Of a stretch of DNA of 14,879 bases, positions 7,714 through 14,879 are shown one piece after another. The position numbers and the translations under genes are program-made. Source of the stretch: an uncultured Bacilli bacterium (GTDB taxonomy: Bacteria > Bacillota_I > Bacilli_A > ML615J-28 > CAG-313); contig CAJGCS010000011.1 in the NCBI GenBank assembly GCA_904501965.1, positions 1-14,879 on the forward strand, written 5' to 3'. The notes beneath the pieces are model-generated. The model had not been told where the DNA came from. It did not search any database and worked only from the letters and a program-made list of their open reading frames with translations. The stretch's first letter is position 1. Each line of letters starts with the position of its first letter.

Positions 7714-8449
7714 TAGTTTCTTGATCCTCCTCATTTAAGAATTCAATTATACGAGATATAGTTTCACTTTGATCCGAAAAGCGTAAAAACAAGTGACTTG
7801 CCATTGGAATACCAATATATTTTTTTATTGGGTTGGCACAAGAATTTAAAATTGTTTCTACAGTATCTTTTGGAACTAGCTCATCAAGCTCGCCTCTTAC
7901 AACAAGTAAAGGTGCTTTGATTTTTTCTTTTAATTTATTATTTGCATCAATAAATTGTAAAAAAGTTTTAAATGTTGAAAAAGTAAATCTAGTAGTAAAA
8001 CGATACCAAATATATCCAAAGTCAGCTTTGAATAAAGTTTTTGTTTCTTCTTTTGTCTTTTTTACTTCTTCTTTTTCATATTCTTTTTCAACACTTTTCA
8101 TATATTCCCTCATAACTTTAGGGAAATCAAAGTTTAAAAACTTTATTGAAGGTGAAATAAGGACGACTTTATGAAAGTTATATTGTTTTGCAAGATATGA
8201 TGCCATTACACCACCAAGTGAATATCCAATTAAATCAACGATAGAATCTTTTGTATATGTTTCAATTACTTCATATAACATTTCTACTGTTTCTTTAAAT
8301 GTGAATGTATATATTCTATCTATTGATACATGTCCAGGCATCTGACAAATTACTACTTCGTCATAGTGTGCTTTAAGTGACTTTGGTAACATACCAAAAT
8401 CCGCAGCATCACCTAGATATCCATGCAATAAAATGCAAACCTTTCTCAT
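7706..8449 (-). CDS. Alpha/beta hydrolase, substrate unknown
   Basis: A 247-aa cytosolic serine hydrolase of the alpha/beta fold. The catalytic triad can be proposed directly: nucleophile Ser77 in GYSLGG, Asp189 in RGELDELVP and His219 in MASHLF. The oxyanion-hole motif HGYLG (9-13) is near the N-terminus. A charged helical cap at about 107-145 (EKEYEKEEVKKTKEE) covers the fold. The layout resembles MenH/YtxM-like or lysophospholipase/esterase-like hydrolases, but the sequence does not settle the substrate. There is no signal peptide. The ATG at 8449 has a GAGG site, 20 nt after the pcrA stop, and its 3' end overlaps ligA by 8 nt. It sits between the usual partners pcrA and ligA. Confidence 0.85.
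   Translation of the reverse strand: MRKVCILLHGYLGDAADFGMLPKSLKAHYDEVVICQMPGHVSIDRIYTFTFKETVEMLYEVIETYTKDSIVDLIGYSLGGVMASYLAKQYNFHKVVLISPSIKFLNFDFPKVMREYMKSVEKEYEKEEVKKTKEETKTLFKADFGYIWYRFTTRFTFSTFKTFLQFIDANNKLKEKIKAPLLVVRGELDELVPKDTVETILNSCANPIKKYIGIPMASHLFLRFSDQSETISRIIEFLNEEDQETNE
7726..7731 (-). promoter_or_regulatory. Ribosome binding site deciding the ligA start
   Basis: AGGAGG on the minus strand, directly after the upstream ATG at 7734 and 12 nt before the ATG at 7713. The spacing is a little long, but it can only serve the second ATG. Confidence 0.6.
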
Positions 8450-8469
8450 AAATTTCGTCCTCTTTTTTC

Positions 8470-10548
8470 TTATTTAATTTTTGTTATAGTTGGATGGTTC
8501 TTTGTTAACTTTTTAATTTCAGAACCTTTTTCAAATAATACTTTAATAAATCTTTCGTCAGCTTCTACAACAATACCATATCCAAAAAATGTATGAACTA
8601 CTTTTGAACCAACCTTAATTTCACCATTATCTGTAGCGGCTTCAGTTTCTTTTTCATTTGCTTCTTTTACTTCTTCTGGAATGATGTATTCTAACATAAA
8701 TCGAGATTTATTATTTTTAACAACACGGCCGTAAATAAGTCTTCTACTTGCACTTGATAAATATAGTTTTTCTTTAGCTCTTGTTACCGCTACATATGCA
8801 ACACGGCGTTCTTCTTCGATATCAGATTCATCTCTGATTGCAGGGAAAATTCCTTCTTCCATTGCAACTAAAAATACTACTTTAAATTCAAGTCCTTTTA
8901 CTGAGTGTATTGTTGATAAAACTACACCTTTAGCATTTTCAGTCTCAGTTGATTGATCAAGCACTACTTCATCAAGACCAACTTGAATCTTTTCTTTTTG
9001 ACTAATACCATCAAGTGAATATATTTCATCAACATGATATAAAACAGATTTAAATTCTTGAACGTTTTCAATACGATTAGCTTCACCAAAGTCTTCATCT
9101 TTAAGCATTGCTAAATATCCTGTTTTTTCAAGCATTAAATCAAAGAAATCTTGTAAATCCATTGTTTCAATTACATTTGCAAGTTCTTCAATCATTGTTT
9201 TAAATGATTTTAATAAACCATTTTTAGTAGTTGGGAACTTTTCATATAAATCATCAATCGCATCAAATAAACTTAAATTGTTATCAACCATATGTTCAAA
9301 AACATTATCAAGAGTCTTTTGACCAATACCTCTTGCAGGTGTATTGATAATACGTTTAAAGTGAATTAATTTAGTTGGATCAACGATAAATCTTAAATAA
9401 CTTAAAACATCTTTTACTTCTTTTCTCTTTAAATAAGAAAAGCCTCCATATATATTATAAGGTATTCTTGATTCAATAAACCCAAGTTCAAAAGGTCTTG
9501 ATATTGCACTATTTCGATATAATATTGCGATTTCATTTGGTTCACAATAATTATTTGCTAGTAAATGTGCAATTTCATTTACAACATATCTTGCTTCGTC
9601 TTCGAAGTAATATGCTTCATGAATAATAATATCTTTAGTAGAGCCTTTAATTTCACTAAATAATTCTTTTTCTTCACGTAGTTTGTTATTTTTAATAAGT
9701 GCATTAGCACCTTTTAGGATATTGTTTGTTGAGCGATAGTTTTGAACTAGTTTAAACTTTTTTACATTTGGATATGCTTTTTCGAAATCAAACATATTAT
9801 CGTAACAAGCTCCCCTAAATGAGTAGATACTTTGGTCATCATCACCTACAACAAACACATTTGCTTTTTCTCCTGCTAAAAGTTTAACAATATTGAACTG
9901 TGTTTTATTTGTATCTTGGAACTCATCTACTAATATATAACGATATATATATTGATAATAATCACGTACACTTTCATAGTTTGTTAAAAGCTCAAGTGTT
10001 AATACAAGTAAGTCATCAAAGTCTACTAAATTATTTTCTTTTAGATATTCTTGATATTTCTTATAAACATTTTCTTCATCTAAGCTTAAATCTCTAACTG
10101 AGTTTTTAAAGTCACTTATTGCTTTTAAAGCAGCACGTGGATGAAGAGTCTTTTTATCGATATACATATCTTTTAAGATTTCAGTAATTAGTTTTACTGC
10201 TTCATCTTCATCGATTATTTCATAATCTTGTCTAAAACCTAATTTAACAATATTCTTTCTCAAAATCCTAGCACATAAAGAGTGGATTGTTGAGATATTT
10301 ACATAACTATCCGAAACTGCGACAACTTTGTTTATGCGTTCACGCATCTCTTTAGCGGCTTTATTTGTAAATGTGATTGCAAGAATATTTTTTGGAGCAA
10401 TATTACAATCATTAATCATATGTACAATACGAGAGATTAATGTTTTTGTTTTACCAGTACCTGCCCCCGCAAACACCATTACTGGGCCCTCTACAGCCAT
10501 TACCGCTTCTAATTGTTCCTTATTTAAGTTTTCTAAATATTCAGCCAT
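8470..10548 (-). CDS. pcrA: ATP-dependent DNA helicase PcrA/UvrD
   Basis: A superfamily 1A 3'-to-5' helicase acting in repair, in removing RecA or RNA polymerase from DNA, and in plasmid replication. It has 692 aa, slightly shorter than usual (720-740). Motifs in order: Walker A AGAGTGKT (27-34), Ia ITFTNKAA (58-65), II VDEFQDT (207-213), III GDDDQSIYSFRGA (235-247), IV QNYRST (269-274), V STIHSVKGLEF, and VI VAVTRAKEKLYLS. The C-terminal 50 residues (KVGSKVVHTFFGYGIVVEAD) are the Tudor-like module that binds RNA polymerase in PcrA; this favours PcrA over Rep. The start ATG overlaps the glnS stop by 1 nt (TAATG), with a GGTGAAA site inside the glnS end. A 20-nt gap leads to the hydrolase gene. 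Confidence 0.98.
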   Translation of the reverse strand: MAEYLENLNKEQLEAVMAVEGPVMVFAGAGTGKTKTLISRIVHMINDCNIAPKNILAITFTNKAAKEMRERINKVVAVSDSYVNISTIHSLCARILRKNIVKLGFRQDYEIIDEDEAVKLITEILKDMYIDKKTLHPRAALKAISDFKNSVRDLSLDEENVYKKYQEYLKENNLVDFDDLLVLTLELLTNYESVRDYYQYIYRYILVDEFQDTNKTQFNIVKLLAGEKANVFVVGDDDQSIYSFRGACYDNMFDFEKAYPNVKKFKLVQNYRSTNNILKGANALIKNNKLREEKELFSEIKGSTKDIIIHEAYYFEDEARYVVNEIAHLLANNYCEPNEIAILYRNSAISRPFELGFIESRIPYNIYGGFSYLKRKEVKDVLSYLRFIVDPTKLIHFKRIINTPARGIGQKTLDNVFEHMVDNNLSLFDAIDDLYEKFPTTKNGLLKSFKTMIEELANVIETMDLQDFFDLMLEKTGYLAMLKDEDFGEANRIENVQEFKSVLYHVDEIYSLDGISQKEKIQVGLDEVVLDQSTETENAKGVVLSTIHSVKGLEFKVVFLVAMEEGIFPAIRDESDIEEERRVAYVAVTRAKEKLYLSSASRRLIYGRVVKNNKSRFMLEYIIPEEVKEANEKETEAATDNGEIKVGSKVVHTFFGYGIVVEADERFIKVLFEKGSEIKKLTKNHPTITKIK

Positions 10549-12188
10549 TATTTCACCGTAAATGATGATTTTAATTCTGCGATTCTATTAAAGATTAAAT
10601 TATCTTTAGTTGAATCTTTATCAGTTGTATAATATCCATTTCTAATAAATTGATATTTGTCTTCAGGTTTAGTATCTTTCATGCTTTCTTCAACGAAACC
10701 ATGTTTAACAACCCATGAGTTCGGATTTAGTCTTTCTAAGAAATTATCTGTAGATACTTTTTCATCTAAGATTAGTGGTTCGAATAAATTAAATGTTGCA
10801 GGAAGAGCACTAGATGCATCAACAAAGTGAATATTACCATTTGGCTTTCTTTCATTAAATCCTGTACCAGATTTTGTTAGTGGATCATATGTACAGTGAA
10901 TTTCAATGATTTCACCATTTTCATCTTTGATTACTTCATTACATTTAATAAAGTATGCATGCATAAGTCTAACTTCAATTCCTTTTGCAAGACGTTTCCA
11001 ATGTTTGTTTGGTTTTTCTTCAATGAAGTCATCTCTTTCAATATAGATATTTCTAGAAAAACTTATCTTTCTTGTTCCAAGTTCAGGATTTTCTGTGTTG
11101 TTTGGTGCATCAAGGTATTCAACCTTGCCTTCTTCATAGTTTGTAATAACAACCTTTAAAGGATTAACAACAACATTAGGGCGAACTGTAGTAAGTTTTA
11201 AATCTTCTCTTAAGAAATGTTCAAGCATTCCATAATCAACTGTTGAGTTAATTTTAGATAAACCAGTTGATAAAATAAACTCTCTAATTGCATTTGGAGT
11301 AAAGCCTCTTCTTCTTAAACCTACAAGTGTTGGCATTCTAGGATCATCATATCCAGTAACAAGATGTTCATCAACTAATTGTTTTAAGTATCTTTTACTC
11401 ATTAACATATGTGTGATACCAAGACGTCCCCATTCAATTTGGCGAGGTTTAGCTTCTACTTCACAGTTTTCAATAACCCATTCATAAAGTGGACGGTGAT
11501 CTTCGAACTCGATACTACATAAAGAGTGTGTAATGCCTTCAAATGCATCTTGTAGTGGATGAGCAAAGTCATACATTGGGTAAATACACCATTTATCTTT
11601 TGTTTGATGGTGTGATACATGCATTATACGATAAATTACAGGGTCACGCATATTAATATTAGGGCTAGCCATATCAATTTTTGCACGTAGTGTTTTTTCA
11701 CCATTACCATATTTTCCTTCTTTCATTTCTTCAAATAAACGAAGGTTTTCTTCAATAGTTCTATTTCTGTATGGTGATTCTTTACCTGGTTCACTAATAG
11801 AACCACGATATTCAGATAATTGCTCTTGATTTAAATCACAAACGAAAGCTTTTCCTTTTTTAATTAAAAGGCAAGCTTTTTCATACGTTGCATCAAAATA
11901 GTTAGAACCGTAGTTAATTGTTCTTGGTGTATAACCTAGCCAAGCAATATCTTTTTTGATTGCTTCTACGTATTCTGTATCTTCTTTAGAAGGGTTAGTA
12001 TCATCAAAACGAAGATTTGTTCCACCACCAAAATATTTTGATAATTCAAAGTTTGTAATAATTGCTCTTGCATGTCCAATATGAAGATATGCATTTGGTT
12101 CTGGTGGGAATCTTGTAAGAATTGATTTTACTATTCCTTGTTCTAATTCATTTTTCATTATTGTTTTTATAAAATTTGAATTTTCCAT
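10548..12188 (-). CDS. glnS: Glutaminyl-tRNA synthetase
   Basis: A class I aminoacyl-tRNA synthetase that charges tRNA-Gln with glutamine directly. It has 546 aa (E. coli 554). TRFPPEPNAYLHIGHA holds the HIGH motif (36-39), LRFDDTNPSKED follows at 59-70, and the KMSKS-equivalent is LMSKR (262-266), the GlnRS-type variant. The C-terminal half is the two-barrel anticodon-binding region (WVVKHGFVEESM and the end of the protein). GlnRS rather than GluRS is indicated by the PPEPN-x-YLHIGH and MSKR forms and by the beta-barrel anticodon domain. I chose the ATG at 12188: a GAGG site lies 9 nt upstream. A TTG at 12203 would add five residues but has no site of its own. It follows the B3/B4 gene by 11 nt and overlaps pcrA by 1 nt. 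Many Bacilli lack GlnRS and use GatCAB, so its presence is notable. Confidence 0.95.
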   Translation of the reverse strand: MENSNFIKTIMKNELEQGIVKSILTRFPPEPNAYLHIGHARAIITNFELSKYFGGGTNLRFDDTNPSKEDTEYVEAIKKDIAWLGYTPRTINYGSNYFDATYEKACLLIKKGKAFVCDLNQEQLSEYRGSISEPGKESPYRNRTIEENLRLFEEMKEGKYGNGEKTLRAKIDMASPNINMRDPVIYRIMHVSHHQTKDKWCIYPMYDFAHPLQDAFEGITHSLCSIEFEDHRPLYEWVIENCEVEAKPRQIEWGRLGITHMLMSKRYLKQLVDEHLVTGYDDPRMPTLVGLRRRGFTPNAIREFILSTGLSKINSTVDYGMLEHFLREDLKLTTVRPNVVVNPLKVVITNYEEGKVEYLDAPNNTENPELGTRKISFSRNIYIERDDFIEEKPNKHWKRLAKGIEVRLMHAYFIKCNEVIKDENGEIIEIHCTYDPLTKSGTGFNERKPNGNIHFVDASSALPATFNLFEPLILDEKVSTDNFLERLNPNSWVVKHGFVEESMKDTKPEDKYQFIRNGYYTTDKDSTKDNLIFNRIAELKSSFTVK

Positions 12189-12197
12189 TATCGGTTT

Positions 12198-12201
12198 CCT
12201 C
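12198..12201 (-). promoter_or_regulatory. Ribosome binding site of glnS at the B3/B4 stop
   Basis: On the minus strand the string TTGAGGAAACCGATAATG holds, in order, the B3/B4 gene's TGA stop, an overlapping GAGG and, 9 nt on, the glnS ATG at 12188. A ribosome ending the upstream gene would be well placed to restart here. Confidence 0.6.
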
Positions 12202-12847
12202 AACTAATCTTTATTATATTTTTTGCATTGGTATATTCTTTATATATATCAATTAGTAGTTTTTCATCAATGTCTTTATATGTATCCTCAAAGCAAATAA
12301 TCATAACATATATACTTTTTGTATTACTATCAACTGAGGTTCTTAAAGTATCACTAGATGGGCATCCAAAAGGAGAATCTTGGTCTTCATAGACAGGGAT
12401 TTTATCTACGTTTAATGGACCTCTATTAATTGTGATATATATATCGTCCTTTGTTCCAAGACGAATATTTACATCACCTATAAGTTTATCTTTATCAACA
12501 ACACATACAGATCTTTTTGTTAAAAGTGATAAGATGTTCCCCAAATCAATAATATCACCTAAACGATAAAGTTGTTGATTTTTTATGATTCTTCTCCATA
12601 AATTTTCACAAGCAACACGGGTATGACTTGGATCTTTCCCAAGTTTTTTATATCCGTTTCTTGACTCTAGTATTTTTTCTTCTTTTATTATTTCTTCTAG
12701 AGTATGCTTTGTTTTTAGATTTTCTACTGTTTTATTAATAAATTCAGTAGTCTTATCTGTTAATTTGTTTTCAACATCCATTGTGTAAGCAATAACTGAA
12801 AAATTAGGAAGTACTTTTAAAATATCTTCACTAATTGTTACTTTCAT
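12200..12847 (-). CDS. Stand-alone B3/B4 (PheRS beta editing-like) domain protein
   Basis: A 215-aa protein covered by the B3/B4 domain that in phenylalanyl-tRNA synthetase beta holds the hydrolytic editing site. Recognisable family blocks: GYKKLGKDPSHTRVACENLWRR (about 65-86), the ID-x-GN-x-LSL-x-T run (about 100-110), a D-x-x-x-x-G-D core with LRLG (about 120-130), RGPLN near 141-145, and the conserved PFGCPSSDTLRT (about 159-170). Stand-alone B3/B4 proteins are thought to clear mischarged tRNA or related adducts, but the substrate of this subgroup is unclear to me. The ATG at 12847 has a GGAG site 7 nt upstream; it overlaps the coiled-coil gene by 17 nt and its TGA lies 11 nt before glnS. 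Placement directly before a tRNA synthetase supports a translation quality-control role, by inference. Confidence 0.85.
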   Translation of the reverse strand: MKVTISEDILKVLPNFSVIAYTMDVENKLTDKTTEFINKTVENLKTKHTLEEIIKEEKILESRNGYKKLGKDPSHTRVACENLWRRIIKNQQLYRLGDIIDLGNILSLLTKRSVCVVDKDKLIGDVNIRLGTKDDIYITINRGPLNVDKIPVYEDQDSPFGCPSSDTLRTSVDSNTKSIYVMIICFEDTYKDIDEKLLIDIYKEYTNAKNIIKIS

Positions 12848-14426
12848 TTTTTAACTCCGCTAACTTTTCGCTTAATGATTCATATTCATCAAGTGATTTT
12901 TTTAAACTTTCCAAGTGTTCTTTTTTAGCTTCAACTAAAAGCATAAGTTCACGCTGTTTATTATATAAATCAGGTAAATGTTTTTCACATCTAATCTTTT
13001 CGTTAATAACAGAAACTACCATCATATCGTCTTTTGTTTTTGGGTATAACTCGATTTCTTTTATTAACTTTTCAAGTAAACCACTAAAACGTTCAATCTT
13101 ACTTTCACGCTGTGCAATATTTTCATTAAGTTCATTAATCACAGGTCTTGCATATGGATCTAATACTTTTTCTCTTCTTGTTTCTTTCAAACTTACAAGT
13201 TCATCTTTTAAGACTTCAATTTCTTTTGAAAGAACATCTTTTTTTGTTAGTAGAGTTGTATATTCATCATATATTCTTTGATAACTAATATGAGACTCAA
13301 TTGCTTTCATCGCAAAAGATGCGTATTCTTCAATCTGAGTTATATTTTTTGAAATAGTTTCTTCTAAACTTTCAATATTGCTTAACTCTGAAACATATGT
13401 TTCATATTCATTTTGTACTTGTTCAAGTTGCGCGATTCGAAGATTTAATAATTTTAATTCTGTTTCCTTTTTCATTTTTGCGCTTGTAGTTGTATCAATT
13501 GTTTCAAGCATAGATGCAAAGTCAACTTCAATTAACTCTTCAAGTGAATTTGAAATTTCTTTATTAACAAACTCTCTTATTTGCATGTAATTAATATGAT
13601 CAACAATTTCTTTTACATGCTTTTGTTTAATATCTTTAAATAATTCTTCAAGTTCTTCTTGTGATATCTTATTTTGTTTTAACTGTTCTTTTTTATTGCT
13701 TAATTCTTCTTCTAAAGAAGTAATTCTTTCTTTAATTGAAACATCAGATAAATTTTTAATTTTTTCGTCAAGTTGTTTTTTTGCAATTTCTGTTGATTTA
13801 TCTAAGTCTTCAAGTTCTTTATTTAAATAACTTGCTTTAATCATTTCATTATTAATATGAACATTTTGATCATAGAAAGAATTCTTAACAACACTTAAAA
13901 TAAAATCCATATATTCAAGCGTTGATTCGTTTGATGCTTTACCAAGATGCATTACTAAATTATTATAGTATTCTACCGCATATCTTTTTGCATCAATAAG
14001 CATTTTATTAATTTCTTTAATTAAGTCAGTAAGTTCAATAATTTTTACTTGTAATACTTGATCAAGTTCTTCTTTTTCACATTCTAACTTTTCTATTGCT
14101 TCTTTTGTTTCTTCTAAAGTCAGATTTGTATCAGCTTCTTTTAAAGTAGCTAGTTCATTCGTTAACTCATTTATTTCTTCTTGTAAAGAAGAACAAACTG
14201 AAAATATTTGATTTTTTCTTTTTTTGTAGATTTCATCATGAGTATCTAAGTATTTAGATAAATAATAGTCATTTAATGATACTGGTTTATTATAGTCTTC
14301 ATCAATTAAATCATGAGCTTCAAGTTTATTTTTAAGTTCTTGATTTTCAACTTTTAACTTTGTGTTTTCATTTTCTAATTGTTCTAATTGTTTAAGTAAT
14401 GTTTTTTCATCATAATTATTCATCAT
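12831..14426 (-). CDS. Long coiled-coil protein of unknown function
   Basis: Not recognised as a named family. The 531-aa protein is almost entirely predicted helix: heptad patterns with Leu/Ile at core positions and many Glu/Lys run from about residue 3 to the C-terminus. Short breaks occur near 44-66 (DYNKPVSLNDYYLSKYLDTH), near 150-195 (a less regular helical stretch with YYNNLVMHLG), and near 405-415 (LDPYARPVINEL). There is no signal peptide, membrane segment, Walker motif or Cys cluster. An SMC-like or RecN-like arm without ATPase heads is the nearest shape; structural roles (division, cytoskeleton, scaffolding) are possible but unproven. Two ATG codons lie in tandem at 14426 and 14423; a GAGG site 10 nt before the first favours it. 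The first ATG overlaps the groEL stop (ATGA), and the 3' end overlaps the B3/B4 gene by 17 nt, so translation is probably coupled on both sides. Confidence 0.85.
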   Translation of the reverse strand: MMNNYDEKTLLKQLEQLENENTKLKVENQELKNKLEAHDLIDEDYNKPVSLNDYYLSKYLDTHDEIYKKRKNQIFSVCSSLQEEINELTNELATLKEADTNLTLEETKEAIEKLECEKEELDQVLQVKIIELTDLIKEINKMLIDAKRYAVEYYNNLVMHLGKASNESTLEYMDFILSVVKNSFYDQNVHINNEMIKASYLNKELEDLDKSTEIAKKQLDEKIKNLSDVSIKERITSLEEELSNKKEQLKQNKISQEELEELFKDIKQKHVKEIVDHINYMQIREFVNKEISNSLEELIEVDFASMLETIDTTTSAKMKKETELKLLNLRIAQLEQVQNEYETYVSELSNIESLEETISKNITQIEEYASFAMKAIESHISYQRIYDEYTTLLTKKDVLSKEIEVLKDELVSLKETRREKVLDPYARPVINELNENIAQRESKIERFSGLLEKLIKEIELYPKTKDDMMVVSVINEKIRCEKHLPDLYNKQRELMLLVEAKKEHLESLKKSLDEYESLSEKLAELKNESNN

Positions 14427-14879
14427 AATAAATTGTCCTCATTTACTTCTTCTTTGTTTTTATTAATATCTACAATTCCACATTCAGTAGTAAGTAAAAT
14501 ACTTGATATCGAAACTGCATTACTAATAACTGCAATTGCAACACTTGTTGGGTCAATAATATTCATTTGACTATAGTCTTCAATAGTTTCGCTCGTTGCA
14601 TTAAACCACATTTTATTATTTAATTTATCTTTAATACTTTCAAAAGGAATGCCACAATTTTCAAGTATCTGGAAGAAAGGTTTCTTTAAAGCACTAATTA
14701 AAAGTTCTTTAGACGGAGTGTGTTCTTTATATTTATCACTTTTTAACTCTTCACTTATTTCAAAGAATACTTTTCCACCACCAGGAATAACGCCTGATGA
14801 GATAGCAGCTTTAGTAGCACATACAGCATCCTCAATTAATAATTGACGTTCTTTTTGTTCAATTTCTGTTAATGCACCA
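14423..14879 (-). CDS. groEL: GroEL-type chaperonin, C-terminal part, divergent
   Basis: About 151 residues of the C-terminal third of a 60-kDa chaperonin; the rest lies beyond the right edge. Landmarks: the IEDAVCATKAAISSG segment with the ATPase Asp (equivalent of E. coli D398), the P-GGG turn, NCGIPFES (E. coli NCGEEPS), FNATSETIEDY in place of YNAATEEYGNM, and IIDPTSVAIAVISNAVS ending in SSILLTTECG. Features unlike a standard GroEL are the substituted nucleotide-contact region (WFNATS for GYNAAT) and the acidic tail VNEDNLL instead of a GGM-repeat tail. It ends in tandem TGA TGA codons that overlap the start of the coiled-coil gene. Whether groES, a CIRCE element or a second groEL copy exists cannot be seen here. 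Confidence 0.93.
   Translation of the reverse strand, partial: GALTEIEQKERQLLIEDAVCATKAAISSGVIPGGGKVFFEISEELKSDKYKEHTPSKELLISALKKPFFQILENCGIPFESIKDKLNNKMWFNATSETIEDYSQMNIIDPTSVAIAVISNAVSISSILLTTECGIVDINKNKEEVNEDNLL

Noticed and set aside
7714..7734. ATG at 7734 as the ligA start
   Set aside because: The AGGAGG site follows it instead of preceding it, and the extra residues MRRIKKL do not resemble the family N-terminus.
12189..12203. TTG start giving a GlnRS five residues longer
   Set aside because: The GAGG site at 12198-12201 lies downstream of that TTG and fits the ATG at 12188.
14423..14426. TGA read as Trp (Mycoplasma code)
   Set aside because: TGA TGA ends groEL exactly at the start of the next gene, another TGA ends the B3/B4 gene, and the Trp codons I checked are TGG.

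Overview
The window is low-GC (about 30% by eye, not computed) and reads like a compact genome of a Bacillota lineage on the Bacilli / Tenericutes side. Supporting points are AGGAGG-type ribosome binding sites, the Bacilli-style neighbourhood uvrA / lgt / ppaX / whiA, and a PcrA with the Gram-positive C-terminal tail close to ligA. Trp is encoded by TGG where I checked, and TGA ends two genes (groEL, with tandem TGA TGA, and the B3/B4 gene). The code is therefore standard, which argues against Mycoplasma/Spiroplasma and allows Acholeplasma-like, RF39-like or Erysipelotrichia-like bacteria. The exact taxon cannot be fixed from this sequence.

Every gene lies on the minus strand, so transcription runs from high to low coordinates. 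Three transcription units can be proposed. (1) 14879 to 5690: groEL (3' part only), a 531-aa coiled-coil protein, a stand-alone B3/B4 tRNA-editing-type domain protein, glnS, pcrA, an alpha/beta hydrolase and ligA. These seven genes overlap or are separated by at most 20 nt, and the unit ends at a hairpin plus T-run right after the ligA stop. (2) 5621 to 2681: uvrA alone, with an extended -10 promoter and a hairpin terminator that contains its stop codon. (3) 2669 to 1 and beyond: a second extended -10 promoter, then a 4-TM protein of unknown function, lgt, ppaX and the first 86 codons of whiA.

Functionally, unit 1 mixes protein folding, tRNA charging and quality control, and DNA repair/replication (helicase and ligase). 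Unit 2 is nucleotide excision repair. Unit 3 is lipoprotein maturation, a phosphatase and the WhiA regulator. There is no mobile element, CRISPR array, tRNA or rRNA, and no gene-free stretch above 161 bases.

Most genes are ordinary housekeeping genes. The parts worth a second look are the unrecognised coiled-coil gene and its B3/B4 partner between groEL and glnS, the divergent GroEL C-terminus, the unknown membrane protein where Bacilli usually carry hprK, a Ser at the Lgt position normally held by an essential His, and a terminator-like hairpin antisense inside whiA. I see no clear, wholly new multi-gene system.
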